Shown here: piece after piece, positions 1-7,641 of the stretch
How positions within the stretch are numbered: position 1 is the stretch's first letter
Layout: every line of letters begins with the position of its first letter
From: CAZYFH01 sp965249175
GTDB lineage: Bacteria > Acidobacteriota > Vicinamibacteria > Vicinamibacterales > UBA8438
Direction of reading: 5' to 3'
NCBI GenBank assembly: GCA_965249175.1
Contig: OZ252227.1
Coordinates: 1,922,001 to 1,986,000, forward strand
DNA length: 64,000 nt
Notes under the pieces: generated by a model
Databases searched by the model: none
What the model saw: the letters and a program-made list of their open reading frames with translations, nothing else
Told to the model about the DNA's origin: nothing
Made by a program: the position numbers and the translations under genes

Positions 1-967
1 TGCCTGTCCAGTTGCGTCGCCCGCGGTCCGGCTCCGAAACATAACTGCGCACGCCGAGCGCGGCGAACGCCACCATCGTCTCGTTACTGTGATACCCCTT
101 GTCCCCGACGACCTCGGCGATACCGGCGCCGGCCGGCAGGACGGCTTCGACGTGGTCGGCCGCCGTGATCAGGGTCTCGACCATCGTCGTCGTATCGCCG
201 TCGTCGGCATCCTGCACGGTGACGCCGACGATGGCCCCCGTCTCCAGGTCCACCGCATGCTCCGCGGTGTGCGCCAAGTGCGTGCGCCCGTCCTTCAGCT
301 TCGTGATCTTCGCGTCCGGATCCTGCGGATGCGTCCAGTCGTCGTTGGAGCCTTTCTTCTTCCGTTTCCGGTCGAACCGGGCCAGCTCAGCGCGGGTCGG
401 CGTGACGATGCCGGACGCCTCGGCCAGCCCGGTCAGAAACGCCTCGTAGCCTTCGCCCGTGTCCCGGCGCACGATACTCCGCAATGCGGCGTTCGCTTCC
501 AACGTCGTGGCATCGATGCCGAGGGTCCGCCCGGTCACGAGCTGGGCGTCGGCCAGTTGCTGCAGCACCCACGTGAACACCGCTTGATGGGTCTCGACGT
601 CGATCAGGCGCCGGGTGCGCGACAGCGTCGAGTGATCCGGCGGCGCCTCGTGCAGCTCGAGGTCCAGAAACTGCCGGATGCTCAGCGAATCGGCCGCCCG
701 CCACGCGATCGCCCGCTCCGAGTCCAGCCCTTCGAAGTAGCCGAGCATCAGCAGCCGGAAGTACCGCCCCGGCGCCAGACTCGGACGACCGACGCCGTCC
801 GCGTAGAACGGCGCGCATTGCGCCTCGACGAACGCGTCGAAGCCCGTGTCATCGAGGATCCGATTCAATCGCTGATAGAACGGATGCGCCGCACTGCGAG
901 GCAGGTCGCTGGTGGGAACCCACATCGATGCTTGCCGCGCCCGGCGTCGTCGTTTGCCCATCGCCAT
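1..967 (-). CDS. IS5/IS1182-type DDE transposase, 3' end outside the window
   Basis: The minus-strand frame begins with ATG at 967 (MAMGKRRRRARQASMWVPTS) and stays open to the window edge, giving 322 codons. The N-terminal part matches the DUF772/InsH-like domain (AHPFYQRLNRIL, PGRYFRLLMLGYFEGLDSE). GIDATTLEANAAL follows and supplies the first catalytic Asp. Further on are DPDAKITKLKDGRTHLAH and VVGDKGYHSNETM, the second Asp region. The third catalytic residue would lie beyond the edge. The frame is intact as far as it can be read, so the element could be active. The basic N-terminus fits DNA binding. The exact IS family is from memory of the motif pattern and is less certain than the transposase call. 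Confidence 0.85.
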   Translation of the reverse strand, partial: MAMGKRRRRARQASMWVPTSDLPRSAAHPFYQRLNRILDDTGFDAFVEAQCAPFYADGVGRPSLAPGRYFRLLMLGYFEGLDSERAIAWRAADSLSIRQFLDLELHEAPPDHSTLSRTRRLIDVETHQAVFTWVLQQLADAQLVTGRTLGIDATTLEANAALRSIVRRDTGEGYEAFLTGLAEASGIVTPTRAELARFDRKRKKKGSNDDWTHPQDPDAKITKLKDGRTHLAHTAEHAVDLETGAIVGVTVQDADDGDTTTMVETLITAADHVEAVLPAGAGIAEVVGDKGYHSNETMVAFAALGVRSYVSEPDRGRRNWTG

Positions 968-1036
968 GCGCGACAGTGTAGTACGCGGGATCGATCGTGT
1001 CGATCCCTAATAGGGACTTTCACCACGGGCTGCTAG
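1..1036 (-). mobile_element. Partial insertion sequence (IS5/IS1182-type), one end only
   Basis: A transposase gene on the minus strand occupies most of this stretch and leaves the window at position 1, so only the 5' end of the element is present. About 50 bases before the transposase start, at 1016-1036, is a TTTCACCACGGGCTGCTAG-like stretch that resembles a terminal inverted repeat. It lies where the downstream glycosyltransferase frame begins to look like its family. The exact border and any target duplication cannot be fixed without the other end. Confidence 0.6.
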
Positions 1037-2166
1037 CAGTGGGATCAGCAGTGCAACGGATTGCCACCATCGACCGTCCACGGCCTCGCCGCATCTTGAT
1101 CCGGCTCCCGAACTGGGTCGGCGACATCGCGATGGCGGCCCCGGCGGTCGATGCCGTTCGCGCGACGATGCCGACGGCCCATCTGGTCGGGATGGCGCGC
1201 CTCGCTCACTGCGAGCTGGCCGCGCGGATTGCCGCGCTCGACGAGGTGATCGCCGCACCCGCCCGCCGGGGCCTCTCGCGCGCCGCGACTGTGATCCGGA
1301 CGTCACACCGTCTTCGGTCTGGGCGGTTCGATGCCGTCGTGCTCCTGGTGCCGTCGTTCGAGGCCGCGTTCACCGCCTGGCTCGCGGGCATCCCGAGACG
1401 CATCGGGTCGGCGACGGACCGGCGGGGTGCGCTGCTGACCGAGACGGTGGCGGTGTCCTCAGACCGCCACCGGTCGGACGGCTTTGCGGCACTGGTCGCC
1501 GCGCTCGGTTGGGGCGTGGCCGTCGACGAGCGTGCGACGCCGCTCGTGCTGACTGGTGATGACCGCGGGTATGCGGGTCGTCTATTTCGCGACGTCGGCT
1601 GGCCCGACGACGTCCGACCGCTCTTCGTCAACCCGGCCGCCGCCAAGACCCCACGTGCGTGGTCCACTGAGCGTTTTCGAGAGCTGGCCGAGGTCCTGGC
1701 ACGCACTGCCGGGCGGCGGGTCATTGTGCACGGCCGCCCGCCGTTCGACGCGCCATCCGACTGGGCGGCCAGCCATGGGGTCGCGCTGGTGCGCGACGCG
1801 ACGTTGCCGCAGATGTGCGCGCTCCTCGAGCGGTGCGCACTCTACGTCGGCAACGACAGCGGACCGGCGCATCTCGCGTCGATCCTGGGGGTGTCGACCG
1901 TCACCGTGTTTGGTTCGTCGACCGCTCGCTGCACGGGCCCACGTGCGTCTCGCGGTGTGTCGGCCCTGGCGGTCTCCGCCGGCTTCGAGTGTTCTCCGTG
2001 CCGCGAACGATTCTTTACGGAGTGTCCATCGCCGCCGTCACCCGATGGTCGGCCGCCGTGCCTCGAGGCGATCTCCGTCGAGCAGGTGCTCGATGCAGTC
2101 GAGCGCGCCTTGGCCTTCCCGGGCAGTCCTTCCGTAAGGCCGCCGGCCGCCCGAGAGACGGGGTAG
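997..2166 (+). CDS. waaF: Glycosyltransferase family 9, lipopolysaccharide heptosyltransferase II-like
   Basis: Transfers ADP-heptose onto the LPS inner core at the cytoplasmic face of the inner membrane (family knowledge). RILIRLPNWVGDIAMAAPAV (residues 33-52) is the GT9 N-terminal signature. NPAAAKTPRAWSTERF (about 212-227) and VGNDSGPAHLASILG (284-298) form the donor-binding C-terminal Rossmann half. The Cys cluster CSPCRERFFTECP with a later PPCLEAIS is typical of heptosyltransferase II. The first ATG (997) lies inside the putative IS end and has no Shine-Dalgarno sequence. In-frame GTG codons at 1039 and 1051 sit just past the IS border and fit the family N-terminus better. The IS may therefore have removed the original start and promoter. 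lpxD follows on the opposite strand, four bases away. Confidence 0.85.
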   Translation: MSIPNRDFHHGLLAVGSAVQRIATIDRPRPRRILIRLPNWVGDIAMAAPAVDAVRATMPTAHLVGMARLAHCELAARIAALDEVIAAPARRGLSRAATVIRTSHRLRSGRFDAVVLLVPSFEAAFTAWLAGIPRRIGSATDRRGALLTETVAVSSDRHRSDGFAALVAALGWGVAVDERATPLVLTGDDRGYAGRLFRDVGWPDDVRPLFVNPAAAKTPRAWSTERFRELAEVLARTAGRRVIVHGRPPFDAPSDWAASHGVALVRDATLPQMCALLERCALYVGNDSGPAHLASILGVSTVTVFGSSTARCTGPRASRGVSALAVSAGFECSPCRERFFTECPSPPSPDGRPPCLEAISVEQVLDAVERALAFPGSPSVRPPAARETG

Positions 2167-2170
2167 GCAA

Positions 2171-3196
2171 CTAGCCGAGCGTTGCTTTCAGCTCGTCCAG
2201 CTCTGCCCGGAGGCGCTTCACCTCCGCGGCCAGACTCGGCAGGCGACTCAGGTGCGCCTGTTGGGTCTTGAACGTCTTGAGCGGTCGGGCGGGCGTGCCC
2301 CAGAACACATCGCCCGCCGGTACGCGTTTCCGCGTCGGCACGCCGCACTGCGCGCCGACGAGGGCGTCGTCGTCGATGCGACACCCGTCGGCGATGCCGA
2401 CCTGGCCAGCAATCGTCGCCCGGCGACCGATCGTCGAGCTGCCGGCGATGCCGGTTTGCGACGAGATCGTGGCGTGCGCCCCGATACGCACGTTGTGGGC
2501 GATCTGACAGAGGTTGTCGATCTTGACGCCCTCGTCGACGAGCGTCTCGTCGAGTGCGCCGCGGTCGATACAGCTGTTGGCGCCGATCTCGACGTCCGCA
2601 CCGATCGTCGTGCGACCGACCTGTCGGATCTTGACATGCCGGGTGCCGTCGAAGACGAACCCGAATCCGTCACTGCCGATCACGGCGCCTGCATGGATGA
2701 TGACCCGATCGCCGACATCGGTCGCCGGATACAGCACGACGCGGGGAAACAGCACGCACTCGTCGCCCACTCGACACCCCGTGCCGATATAGCAACCCGG
2801 GTAGACGACCGATCCGCGGCCGATGCGCGCGCCGGCCTCGACGATCGTCCACGCCCCGATCGAGACGTCGGGCCCGACCTCGGCGCCAGCCTCGATGACG
2901 GCTGTGGCATGAACACCGGGCGGTCTCGCCTCGACGGGGATCAGCCATTGCGCCGCGCGCGCGAACGCGAGGCGGGGGTGCTCGACGACGATGTGGGTAC
3001 GGTCGGGGTAGTCGCCAGATGGCACCAATACGCACGATGCGCGCGTGGACGCCACGTCGTGTACGTGTTTCCCCTCGGCGTAGGCGAGGGTCCCTTCCGT
3101 GCCCCGCTCCAGGCTCCCGACCGACTGAATTTCCACGGATCCGTTTCCGTGTAGCGTGCCGCCGAGGAAATCCGCGATCTCCTGCGCTGTCTTCAT
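2171..3196 (-). CDS. lpxD: UDP-3-O-acylglucosamine N-acyltransferase
   Basis: Third step of lipid A synthesis: adds the N-linked 3-hydroxyacyl chain to UDP-3-O-acyl-glucosamine in the cytoplasm. The N-terminal uridine-binding domain starts MKTAQEIADFLGG. It is followed by a long left-handed beta helix of hexapeptide repeats (VIEAGAEVGPDVSIGAWTIV and so on). The catalytic-His motif is DNLCQIAHNVRIG, about residue 227. A C-terminal helix (LPSLAAEVKRLRAELDELK) closes the protein. ATG 3196 is chosen because GGAG lies eight bases upstream and the resulting 341 aa equals the E. coli enzyme. An upstream in-frame ATG at 3232 adds residues unlike the family. It stands alone, divergent from the blaI-like gene. 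Confidence 0.95.
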   Translation of the reverse strand: MKTAQEIADFLGGTLHGNGSVEIQSVGSLERGTEGTLAYAEGKHVHDVASTRASCVLVPSGDYPDRTHIVVEHPRLAFARAAQWLIPVEARPPGVHATAVIEAGAEVGPDVSIGAWTIVEAGARIGRGSVVYPGCYIGTGCRVGDECVLFPRVVLYPATDVGDRVIIHAGAVIGSDGFGFVFDGTRHVKIRQVGRTTIGADVEIGANSCIDRGALDETLVDEGVKIDNLCQIAHNVRIGAHATISSQTGIAGSSTIGRRATIAGQVGIADGCRIDDDALVGAQCGVPTRKRVPAGDVFWGTPARPLKTFKTQQAHLSRLPSLAAEVKRLRAELDELKATLG

Positions 3197-3251
3197 GAGT
3201 GTTCTCCACCGTCGTTGTGCGCCGATCATCATACCGTCGGGTCGGGTACTC

Positions 3252-3314
3252 CTAATTCATTAGTTGACAGACATGTCCACGGGTCTCTATAGTGGCGTCT
3301 TAAGGAATTAGGAG
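3252..3314 (+). promoter_or_regulatory. Consensus sigma70 promoter with BlaI-type operator-like repeats
   Basis: TTGACA (3264-3269), an 18-base spacer and TATAGT (3288-3293) form a near-consensus promoter reading into the BlaI-type repressor gene. Directly abutting the -35 box is the palindrome CTAATTCATTAG (3252-3263). A related half-site GGAATTAGGAG (3304-3314) lies after the -10 box. The longer arms CTCCTAATTC (3250-3258 region) and GAATTAGGAG (3305-3314) are inverted around the promoter. BlaI/MecI repressors bind such dyads over their own promoter, so autoregulation is the likely role. Promoter call is strong; operator call is inference. Confidence 0.75.
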
Positions 3315-3330
3315 ATGAGTACCTACACCC

Positions 3331-3708
3331 GTGCCGCGTAAGCGGTCCGTCACGCTGACGGATGGAGAGCTCCGGTTGATGCGGGTCCTCTGGGACGCGG
3401 GACGGGCGAGTGTGAGTGAGATCCGTGCGGCGCTGCCGAAGCTCGGTCGGCCCGCCTACAATACGGTGCTCACGGTGCTTCGCATTCTCGAGGAAAAGGA
3501 GTACGTCCGGCACGAGAAGAACGGTCGGGCGTTCATATACCACCCGGTCGTCGGCCGCCAGCGGGCGCAAGGGCGCGCCGTGCGTCGGCTGGCTGGGCTG
3601 TGGTTCGACGGGTCACCCGGGTCGTTGGCGTTGAACATCCTCGAGCACGAACGGGTTGGCACAGCCGAGCTGGCCCATATCAAGAAGTTGCTCGACGAAA
3701 GTGCGTAG
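3331..3708 (+). CDS. BlaI/MecI/CopY family transcriptional repressor
   Basis: A 125-residue winged-helix protein of the usual family length (about 120-130 aa). The N-terminal half holds the DNA-binding domain (SVTLTDGELRLMRVLWDAGRASVSEIRAAL, then the recognition helix region RPAYNTVLTVLRILEEKEYV and the wing HEKNGRAFIYHPVV). The C-terminal half is the dimerisation region containing the proteolytic-cleavage zone in BlaI relatives. Start is GTG 3331; the AGGAG at 3310-3314 is a little far away. A closer ATG at 3315 gives only an eight-codon reading frame. The M56 peptidase gene follows after 12 bases, the classic regulator/sensor-protease pair. Expected to repress the promoter just upstream. 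Confidence 0.92.
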   Translation: MPRKRSVTLTDGELRLMRVLWDAGRASVSEIRAALPKLGRPAYNTVLTVLRILEEKEYVRHEKNGRAFIYHPVVGRQRAQGRAVRRLAGLWFDGSPGSLALNILEHERVGTAELAHIKKLLDESA

Positions 3709-3720
3709 AAGGGGCATGGG

Positions 3721-5181
3721 TTGGAGCTTCTCCTGACGTGGGTGTGGCAAGGCAGCCTCGTTGCGCTGGTCGCGACCGGTGTCCTGTGGGCCGTCCCAAC
3801 GCTGAGCGCGGCCACGCGATATTACGTGTGGTGGGTCGCCCTCGGTGTCGTCTTGCTGCTGCCGCTGACTTACGCCCTCGCGGATGCCGCCGCGGTCCCG
3901 ACGACCGGTCCGCGTGGACCGTTGGGGTCCGGTGTGGTGCCGCTGCCATCGGTGCCGCTCTCGGTGTTCGCCGGCATCGTCATGGCGTGGGGTGGCGCGA
4001 CCCTGTTCGGGCTCGTGCGGTTCGTGCACGACATCCGCCGTTTGCGACAGTCGAAGGCGCGGGTGATGCCGATGCCCGCCGACCTGGAGCGGCGCTTGCC
4101 ACGGTGGCGTGCGGCGCGGGACCACGGGCGCGGCGCGTCGCTCGGCCTGACGGACGAGGGCCGCGTCGCATCGGTGCTGGGGCTCGGCGCTCCGGTGATC
4201 GTCGTGCCACGCGTCCTAGTCGACACACTCACCGACGCGGAGCTCGATCAGGTCGTGCTTCACGAATACGCGCACGTCGAACGGCGTGACGATTGGGCCA
4301 ACCTTCTGCAGGTGCTCGTGGCGGTGCCGTGTGGAGCGCACCCAGCCGTCTGGCTCGTCAACCGAGGCATCCGACGGGAGCGCGAGCTGGCCGCCGACGA
4401 TTGGGCCGCCACACGTTGCGCTGGTCCGCGGGCCTACGCGCGGTGCCTTGCCAGGGTCGCCGCGACGGCGCATTGGCGTGGCGCGCCGCGGCTGGCGTCC
4501 GGCGTGAGCGGTTCGCGGGGTGTCGTTGCTCGTCGCGTGGCCCGGTTGCTCGACCCGCGTCAAAATCACGCACTCCGGCCATCGCGGCCCGCGCTGGCCG
4601 CGACGGCGGGTGCGGCGGGAGTCTTGATCATTCAGCTCGGGTGGCTCCCGCCGATCGTGGAGTTCGGCGCGTCGGGGGAGACCCTGACGTTGGTCGCCCA
4701 GCTGCCCGAGCGCGTGTCTTCGCCGCCGGCGTCCGCGCGTGCGGCACGCGTGCCGGCGCGAGTCTCGGGTGCGAGGATGACCGCGCGACGTGCAACCGAG
4801 TCGCGCGCGGTGGCGGCGCGCCCGGAGCCGCCGATCGCCGCATCGCGGTTGCCAGTGCGCGCCGAGCTGCTCACTCCGCGGGCACGCGCCGTGGCGCCGC
4901 TCCTCGTGGCGAGCCGTGGTCGCGCCCGTCCCTTGTTCGCGCGGGGTCTTCCGCAGGCCGGGTTCAACCCGCTCGCGGGCAGCGTGCCAGGGACACGGCG
5001 AGGACTCCTTGCGGCCGGCATCCCCGCGCAGTCCCTGCTGACCAGGTCGTCGCCTTGGAGATCGCTGGGGCGGGCCGGAGCATCGGTTGGGGTATGGTTT
5101 GCGGGGGCCGGTCAGGCGACGGCGAGCGCGTTCACCGGCGTTGGCGCGTCATTCAAGCGTGCGTTTACCGGCGGAGACTAA
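3721..5181 (+). CDS. M56 family (BlaR1-like) membrane metallopeptidase
   Basis: Membrane zinc protease thought to cleave the neighbouring BlaI-type repressor on receiving a signal. Hydrophobic segments lie at about residues 4-28, 35-55 and 80-100. The HEYAH zinc motif is at 181-185, with REREL around 219-223 giving the third ligand. A further hydrophobic stretch (GAAGVLIIQLGWLPPIVEF) follows at about residue 300. The C-terminal 170 residues are rich in Ala, Arg and Pro and show no penicillin-binding domain, so the signal is not evidently a beta-lactam. Translation probably starts at TTG 3721 behind AAGGGG. The ATG five bases earlier closes after six codons in another frame. Confidence 0.85.
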   Translation: MELLLTWVWQGSLVALVATGVLWAVPTLSAATRYYVWWVALGVVLLLPLTYALADAAAVPTTGPRGPLGSGVVPLPSVPLSVFAGIVMAWGGATLFGLVRFVHDIRRLRQSKARVMPMPADLERRLPRWRAARDHGRGASLGLTDEGRVASVLGLGAPVIVVPRVLVDTLTDAELDQVVLHEYAHVERRDDWANLLQVLVAVPCGAHPAVWLVNRGIRRERELAADDWAATRCAGPRAYARCLARVAATAHWRGAPRLASGVSGSRGVVARRVARLLDPRQNHALRPSRPALAATAGAAGVLIIQLGWLPPIVEFGASGETLTLVAQLPERVSSPPASARAARVPARVSGARMTARRATESRAVAARPEPPIAASRLPVRAELLTPRARAVAPLLVASRGRARPLFARGLPQAGFNPLAGSVPGTRRGLLAAGIPAQSLLTRSSPWRSLGRAGASVGVWFAGAGQATASAFTGVGASFKRAFTGGD

Positions 5182-5233
5182 CGAGCACTACAAGTCGGAC
5201 GCGGCTACGCGTTCGCCGAGGACCTAGACATCG

Positions 5234-6739
5234 ATGCAGGTACATCTCATCAACCCTAGTCATATTTCGTTCGGGACGGCGGTCATCACGCCGCGGTGGC
5301 CCTACGTGCTCGCAGAGGCCACGCCGGCCGCCCACGGGGTGCCGTCCATCGTCGACGAGACCATTGAGGCGTTCGAGCTGGACGCCATTCAGCCTGGCGA
5401 CCTCGTCGGGGTCGGTATTCACACTGGCAACGCGCTGCGCGGTTACGAAGTGGGACGCCGCGCCCGCGACCGCGGCGCCAAGGTCGTGTTCGGGGGGGTC
5501 CACGCAACGCTGTATCCGGAAGAAGCGATTGAGCGCGGCGGTGCGGACACGGTGGTCAAGGGAGACGGTGAGGGCGTCTGGCCGACGGTGCTCGATGCGT
5601 GCGCGGCGGGCGTGCCCGAGCGCATCTACGAAGGCGGGCATGTGGCGGGTGCGTCTTTTCGCAAGGGCCGCTGGGAGCTGCTGCCGCGGGATCAGTACAT
5701 GTGGGCGTCGGTGCAAACCGTCCGCGGATGCCCCAAGCACTGCTCTTTCTGCTCGGTGTGGAGGACGGACGGGCAAACGCCGCGTCAGCGAACGTCGGAC
5801 GCCGTGCTCGAGGAGATCGTCGAGCTCCGACGGATGGGGTTCCGCTTCATCGTGCTCGCCGACGACAACTTCTACCCGGTGACGCTGGAAGACCTCGAGA
5901 TGGCCAAGCGGCGCGAGGACGGGTCACGGCTGGCGGAGCTCGAGGGGATGCGAGCCGAGCGGTTCGAGCTGATGGAAGGTTTGGCGCAGCTCCCGTCCGA
6001 CACGGTGCTCTTTACGCAGATCACCATGGAGGCGGGGGAGGACCCGGCCTTTCTCAAGGCGATGAACAAGGCGCGGATTCGCGGCGCGCTGGTCGGCGTC
6101 GAGTCGGTCACACAGGAGGGTCTGAACGACGTGTACAAGGGCTTCAACGTGGCCGGCGACGAGCTGGTGTCCCGGCTCCGCGAGTTCAAGCGGCATGGCG
6201 TGCACGTGCTGGGGTCGTTCATCTTCGGCCTGCCAAGCGACCGGCACGACACGTTCCAGGCCACCGCGGCGCTGGCGCACGACGCCGACATCGACTTCGC
6301 CCAGTTCGTCACCCTTACCCCGTTTCCGGGGACGGTTGACTTCCAGAAGTGGGAGCAGAACGATGCATCCGCGTCCCGGGAGGTCGACGGTGTGCCGCTC
6401 AAACGCTACTGGCTCATCCCGCAGTCGGTGCGGCCGAAGATCTTTTCTCCGCACCCGACCATGACCGCCGAAGAAATCCGTCTGGGCGCGCAGTCGGCGT
6501 GGGATCGCTTCTATTCGTTGGGGAAGGTGTGGCGGCGTTCGTCGTGCGTGCGGTCGCTCAAGTCGCGTATGGCCTACGTGTTGGTTTCCAAGCTGTATCG
6601 CCAGATGTACGCCAATACCGGCATCGCGACCGACAGCGCGCGCGTGTCGAGGGCCGCGTCTTGGGCGCGGCTCATGGCCAAGCCGCTCCGGCGCGTCTTC
6701 GCCGGTCAGCCGATGCCGAATCTGGAAGTCCCGACCTAA
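5234..6739 (+). CDS. B12-binding domain radical SAM protein
   Basis: 501 aa. Residues 1-125 form the cobalamin-binding Rossmann domain (PGDLVGVGIHTGNALRGYEV, GAKVVFGGVHATLYPEEA, VVKGDGEGVWPTVLD). The radical SAM core follows, with the 4Fe-4S ligands C166, C170 and C173 in VRGCPKHCSFCSVW. Barrel strands are visible (FIVLADDNFYP, RGALVGVESV, VHVLGSFIFGLPSD, FAQFVTLTPFPGT). Family members methylate or rearrange unactivated carbons; the substrate cannot be told from sequence. Hopanoid- or lipid-modifying radical SAM enzymes share this architecture. The gene is alone, 52 bases after the M56 gene, with no clear Shine-Dalgarno sequence before ATG 5234. Confidence 0.85.
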   Translation: MQVHLINPSHISFGTAVITPRWPYVLAEATPAAHGVPSIVDETIEAFELDAIQPGDLVGVGIHTGNALRGYEVGRRARDRGAKVVFGGVHATLYPEEAIERGGADTVVKGDGEGVWPTVLDACAAGVPERIYEGGHVAGASFRKGRWELLPRDQYMWASVQTVRGCPKHCSFCSVWRTDGQTPRQRTSDAVLEEIVELRRMGFRFIVLADDNFYPVTLEDLEMAKRREDGSRLAELEGMRAERFELMEGLAQLPSDTVLFTQITMEAGEDPAFLKAMNKARIRGALVGVESVTQEGLNDVYKGFNVAGDELVSRLREFKRHGVHVLGSFIFGLPSDRHDTFQATAALAHDADIDFAQFVTLTPFPGTVDFQKWEQNDASASREVDGVPLKRYWLIPQSVRPKIFSPHPTMTAEEIRLGAQSAWDRFYSLGKVWRRSSCVRSLKSRMAYVLVSKLYRQMYANTGIATDSARVSRAASWARLMAKPLRRVFAGQPMPNLEVPT

Positions 6740-6855
6740 CCCAAGCTCGAGTCAAGCGGCCACTCTGTCGCGCGTGCGTCCAAGGCGCGCACGGCGCGCC
6801 TCGCGGGCGCGGAGTGGGGCTCTCGGGGTCCCCGCGTAGCGTCCGCGGCGGGGTT

Positions 6856-6872
6856 CGGGGGCGCAGCCCCCG
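6856..6872. terminator. Perfect GC-rich hairpin between convergent genes
   Basis: CGGGGGC (6856-6862) and GCCCCCG (6866-6872) are a perfect seven-base inverted repeat around a GCA loop. It lies between the radical SAM gene and the oppositely oriented lipoprotein gene. There is no T-run on either side, so it is either a weak bidirectional terminator or a copy of a dispersed REP-like hairpin. The surrounding 6760-6855 stretch is GC-rich and shows no gene. Confidence 0.5.
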
Positions 6873-6878
6873 TCTGGA

Positions 6879-7601
6879 TTAGTCGAGCGCCAACTCGGTC
6901 GCCGACGGCGCGATGTCGACGCGCTGCTCGGTCCGCTCGCCGCCGAAATGCACGATGGCCCGGTACGCACCCGGCAGCACATCGTCAAACACGAAGCTGC
7001 CATCGCGCTCGGCCACCGTCGCGTATGGCGCCGCCGTGATGACGACGCTCGCACCCATCGCCGGGTGAATGTCGCACGCGACCCTGTAGGTGCCGGCGAC
7101 GTCGAAGCGGTGCTCGTAGGTGCCGCCGAGCGGCGTCGAAATGTTGAACGCGGTGTCTTTGCTCTCGATGTTGTAGACGCGGACGTTGTGCAAGACGTCT
7201 TCGCTGTTGCGGAAGTGCACGGGTTGCCCCGTGCCCGCCAGTAGGACAGGCGGGAGGAACTCCATCCCGAGCTGGTCCATCCTGACCGGTTCGGTCGGGG
7301 TCTCGATGGACATCGCGGTCTCCGGCTCCAGGATGACGACGGTCAGGGAACCATCGCGCGAAACCGGCGCGTGACCCGTCACAGTCTGTCCGACAACGGC
7401 ACCATCGGTCGCGGCGGGCTCAGTGCCCGTCGACGTCGGTACGGTGGCCGTCGACGTCGGCCTGGTGGCCGTCGACGTCGGTTCGGTGGTCGCCTGGCCG
7501 TCGGTGGCCGCCGACGTCAGGTCGATGACCGCCTGGTCGCGGGAGCAGCCCCCGACGCCAACCGCAATCATGCCGAGCGCGATGAGCGTGGCGCGACGCA
7601 T
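6879..7601 (-). CDS. Cupredoxin-domain lipoprotein
   Basis: 240 aa. A lipoprotein signal ends at the lipobox Cys19 (IAVGVGGCS), so the protein is envelope-anchored. A Thr/Pro/Ser-rich linker (about 35-65) contains a short tandem repeat. The cupredoxin domain (about 80-190) has a plausible type 1 copper site: H138 (LHNVRVY), C176, H179 and M182 (VACDIHPAM). A C-terminal carboxypeptidase-regulatory-like sandwich follows (ERDGSFVFDDVLPGAYRAIV). It resembles the methylamine-utilisation/plastocyanin-like proteins found with cytochromes. It probably shuttles electrons in the periplasm. The gene diverges from the M20 hydrolase gene, and both have a -10-like box immediately before the start codon. 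Confidence 0.85.
   Translation of the reverse strand: MRRATLIALGMIAVGVGGCSRDQAVIDLTSAATDGQATTEPTSTATRPTSTATVPTSTGTEPAATDGAVVGQTVTGHAPVSRDGSLTVVILEPETAMSIETPTEPVRMDQLGMEFLPPVLLAGTGQPVHFRNSEDVLHNVRVYNIESKDTAFNISTPLGGTYEHRFDVAGTYRVACDIHPAMGASVVITAAPYATVAERDGSFVFDDVLPGAYRAIVHFGGERTEQRVDIAPSATELALD
7429..7491 (-). repeat. 21-bp tandem repeat coding for the lipoprotein linker
   Basis: Three successive 21-base copies begin GTCGACGTCGG at 7429, 7450 and 7471, followed by a degenerate fourth. On the coding strand they encode the PTSTAT-type linker. In-phase units let copy number change without breaking the frame. Confidence 0.8.
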
Positions 7602-7609
7602 CCCGCACC

Positions 7610-7615
7610 ATTATA
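7610..7615 (-). promoter_or_regulatory. -10 box (TATAAT) eight bases before the lipoprotein start
   Basis: The minus strand reads TATAAT from 7615 to 7610 and the ATG begins at 7601, leaving eight bases. Transcription would start at or next to the start codon, so the mRNA is probably leaderless. No Shine-Dalgarno sequence is possible. Confidence 0.6.
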
Positions 7616-7629
7616 GAGAGGTCGGGGCG

Positions 7630-7635
7630 TAGAAT
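7630..7635 (+). promoter_or_regulatory. -10 box (TAGAAT) six bases before the M20 hydrolase start
   Basis: TAGAAT at 7630-7635 is followed by six bases and ATG 7642. Same arrangement as on the opposite strand 15 bases away: two back-to-back, probably leaderless promoters. Confidence 0.55.
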
Positions 7636-7641
7636 ACGGCC

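Noticed and set aside
89..1036. 315-codon open frame on the plus strand
   Set aside because: Antisense to the transposase, whose DDE motifs are clear on the minus strand.
3315..3341. Eight-codon frame MSTYTRAA after AGGAG
   Set aside because: AGGAG is directly adjacent to its ATG, so initiation is unlikely; it is better explained as part of the operator half-site.
6760..6878. Small gene in the spacer after the radical SAM gene
   Set aside because: No frame with a start, ribosome site and plausible composition; the stretch is a GC-rich hairpin region.
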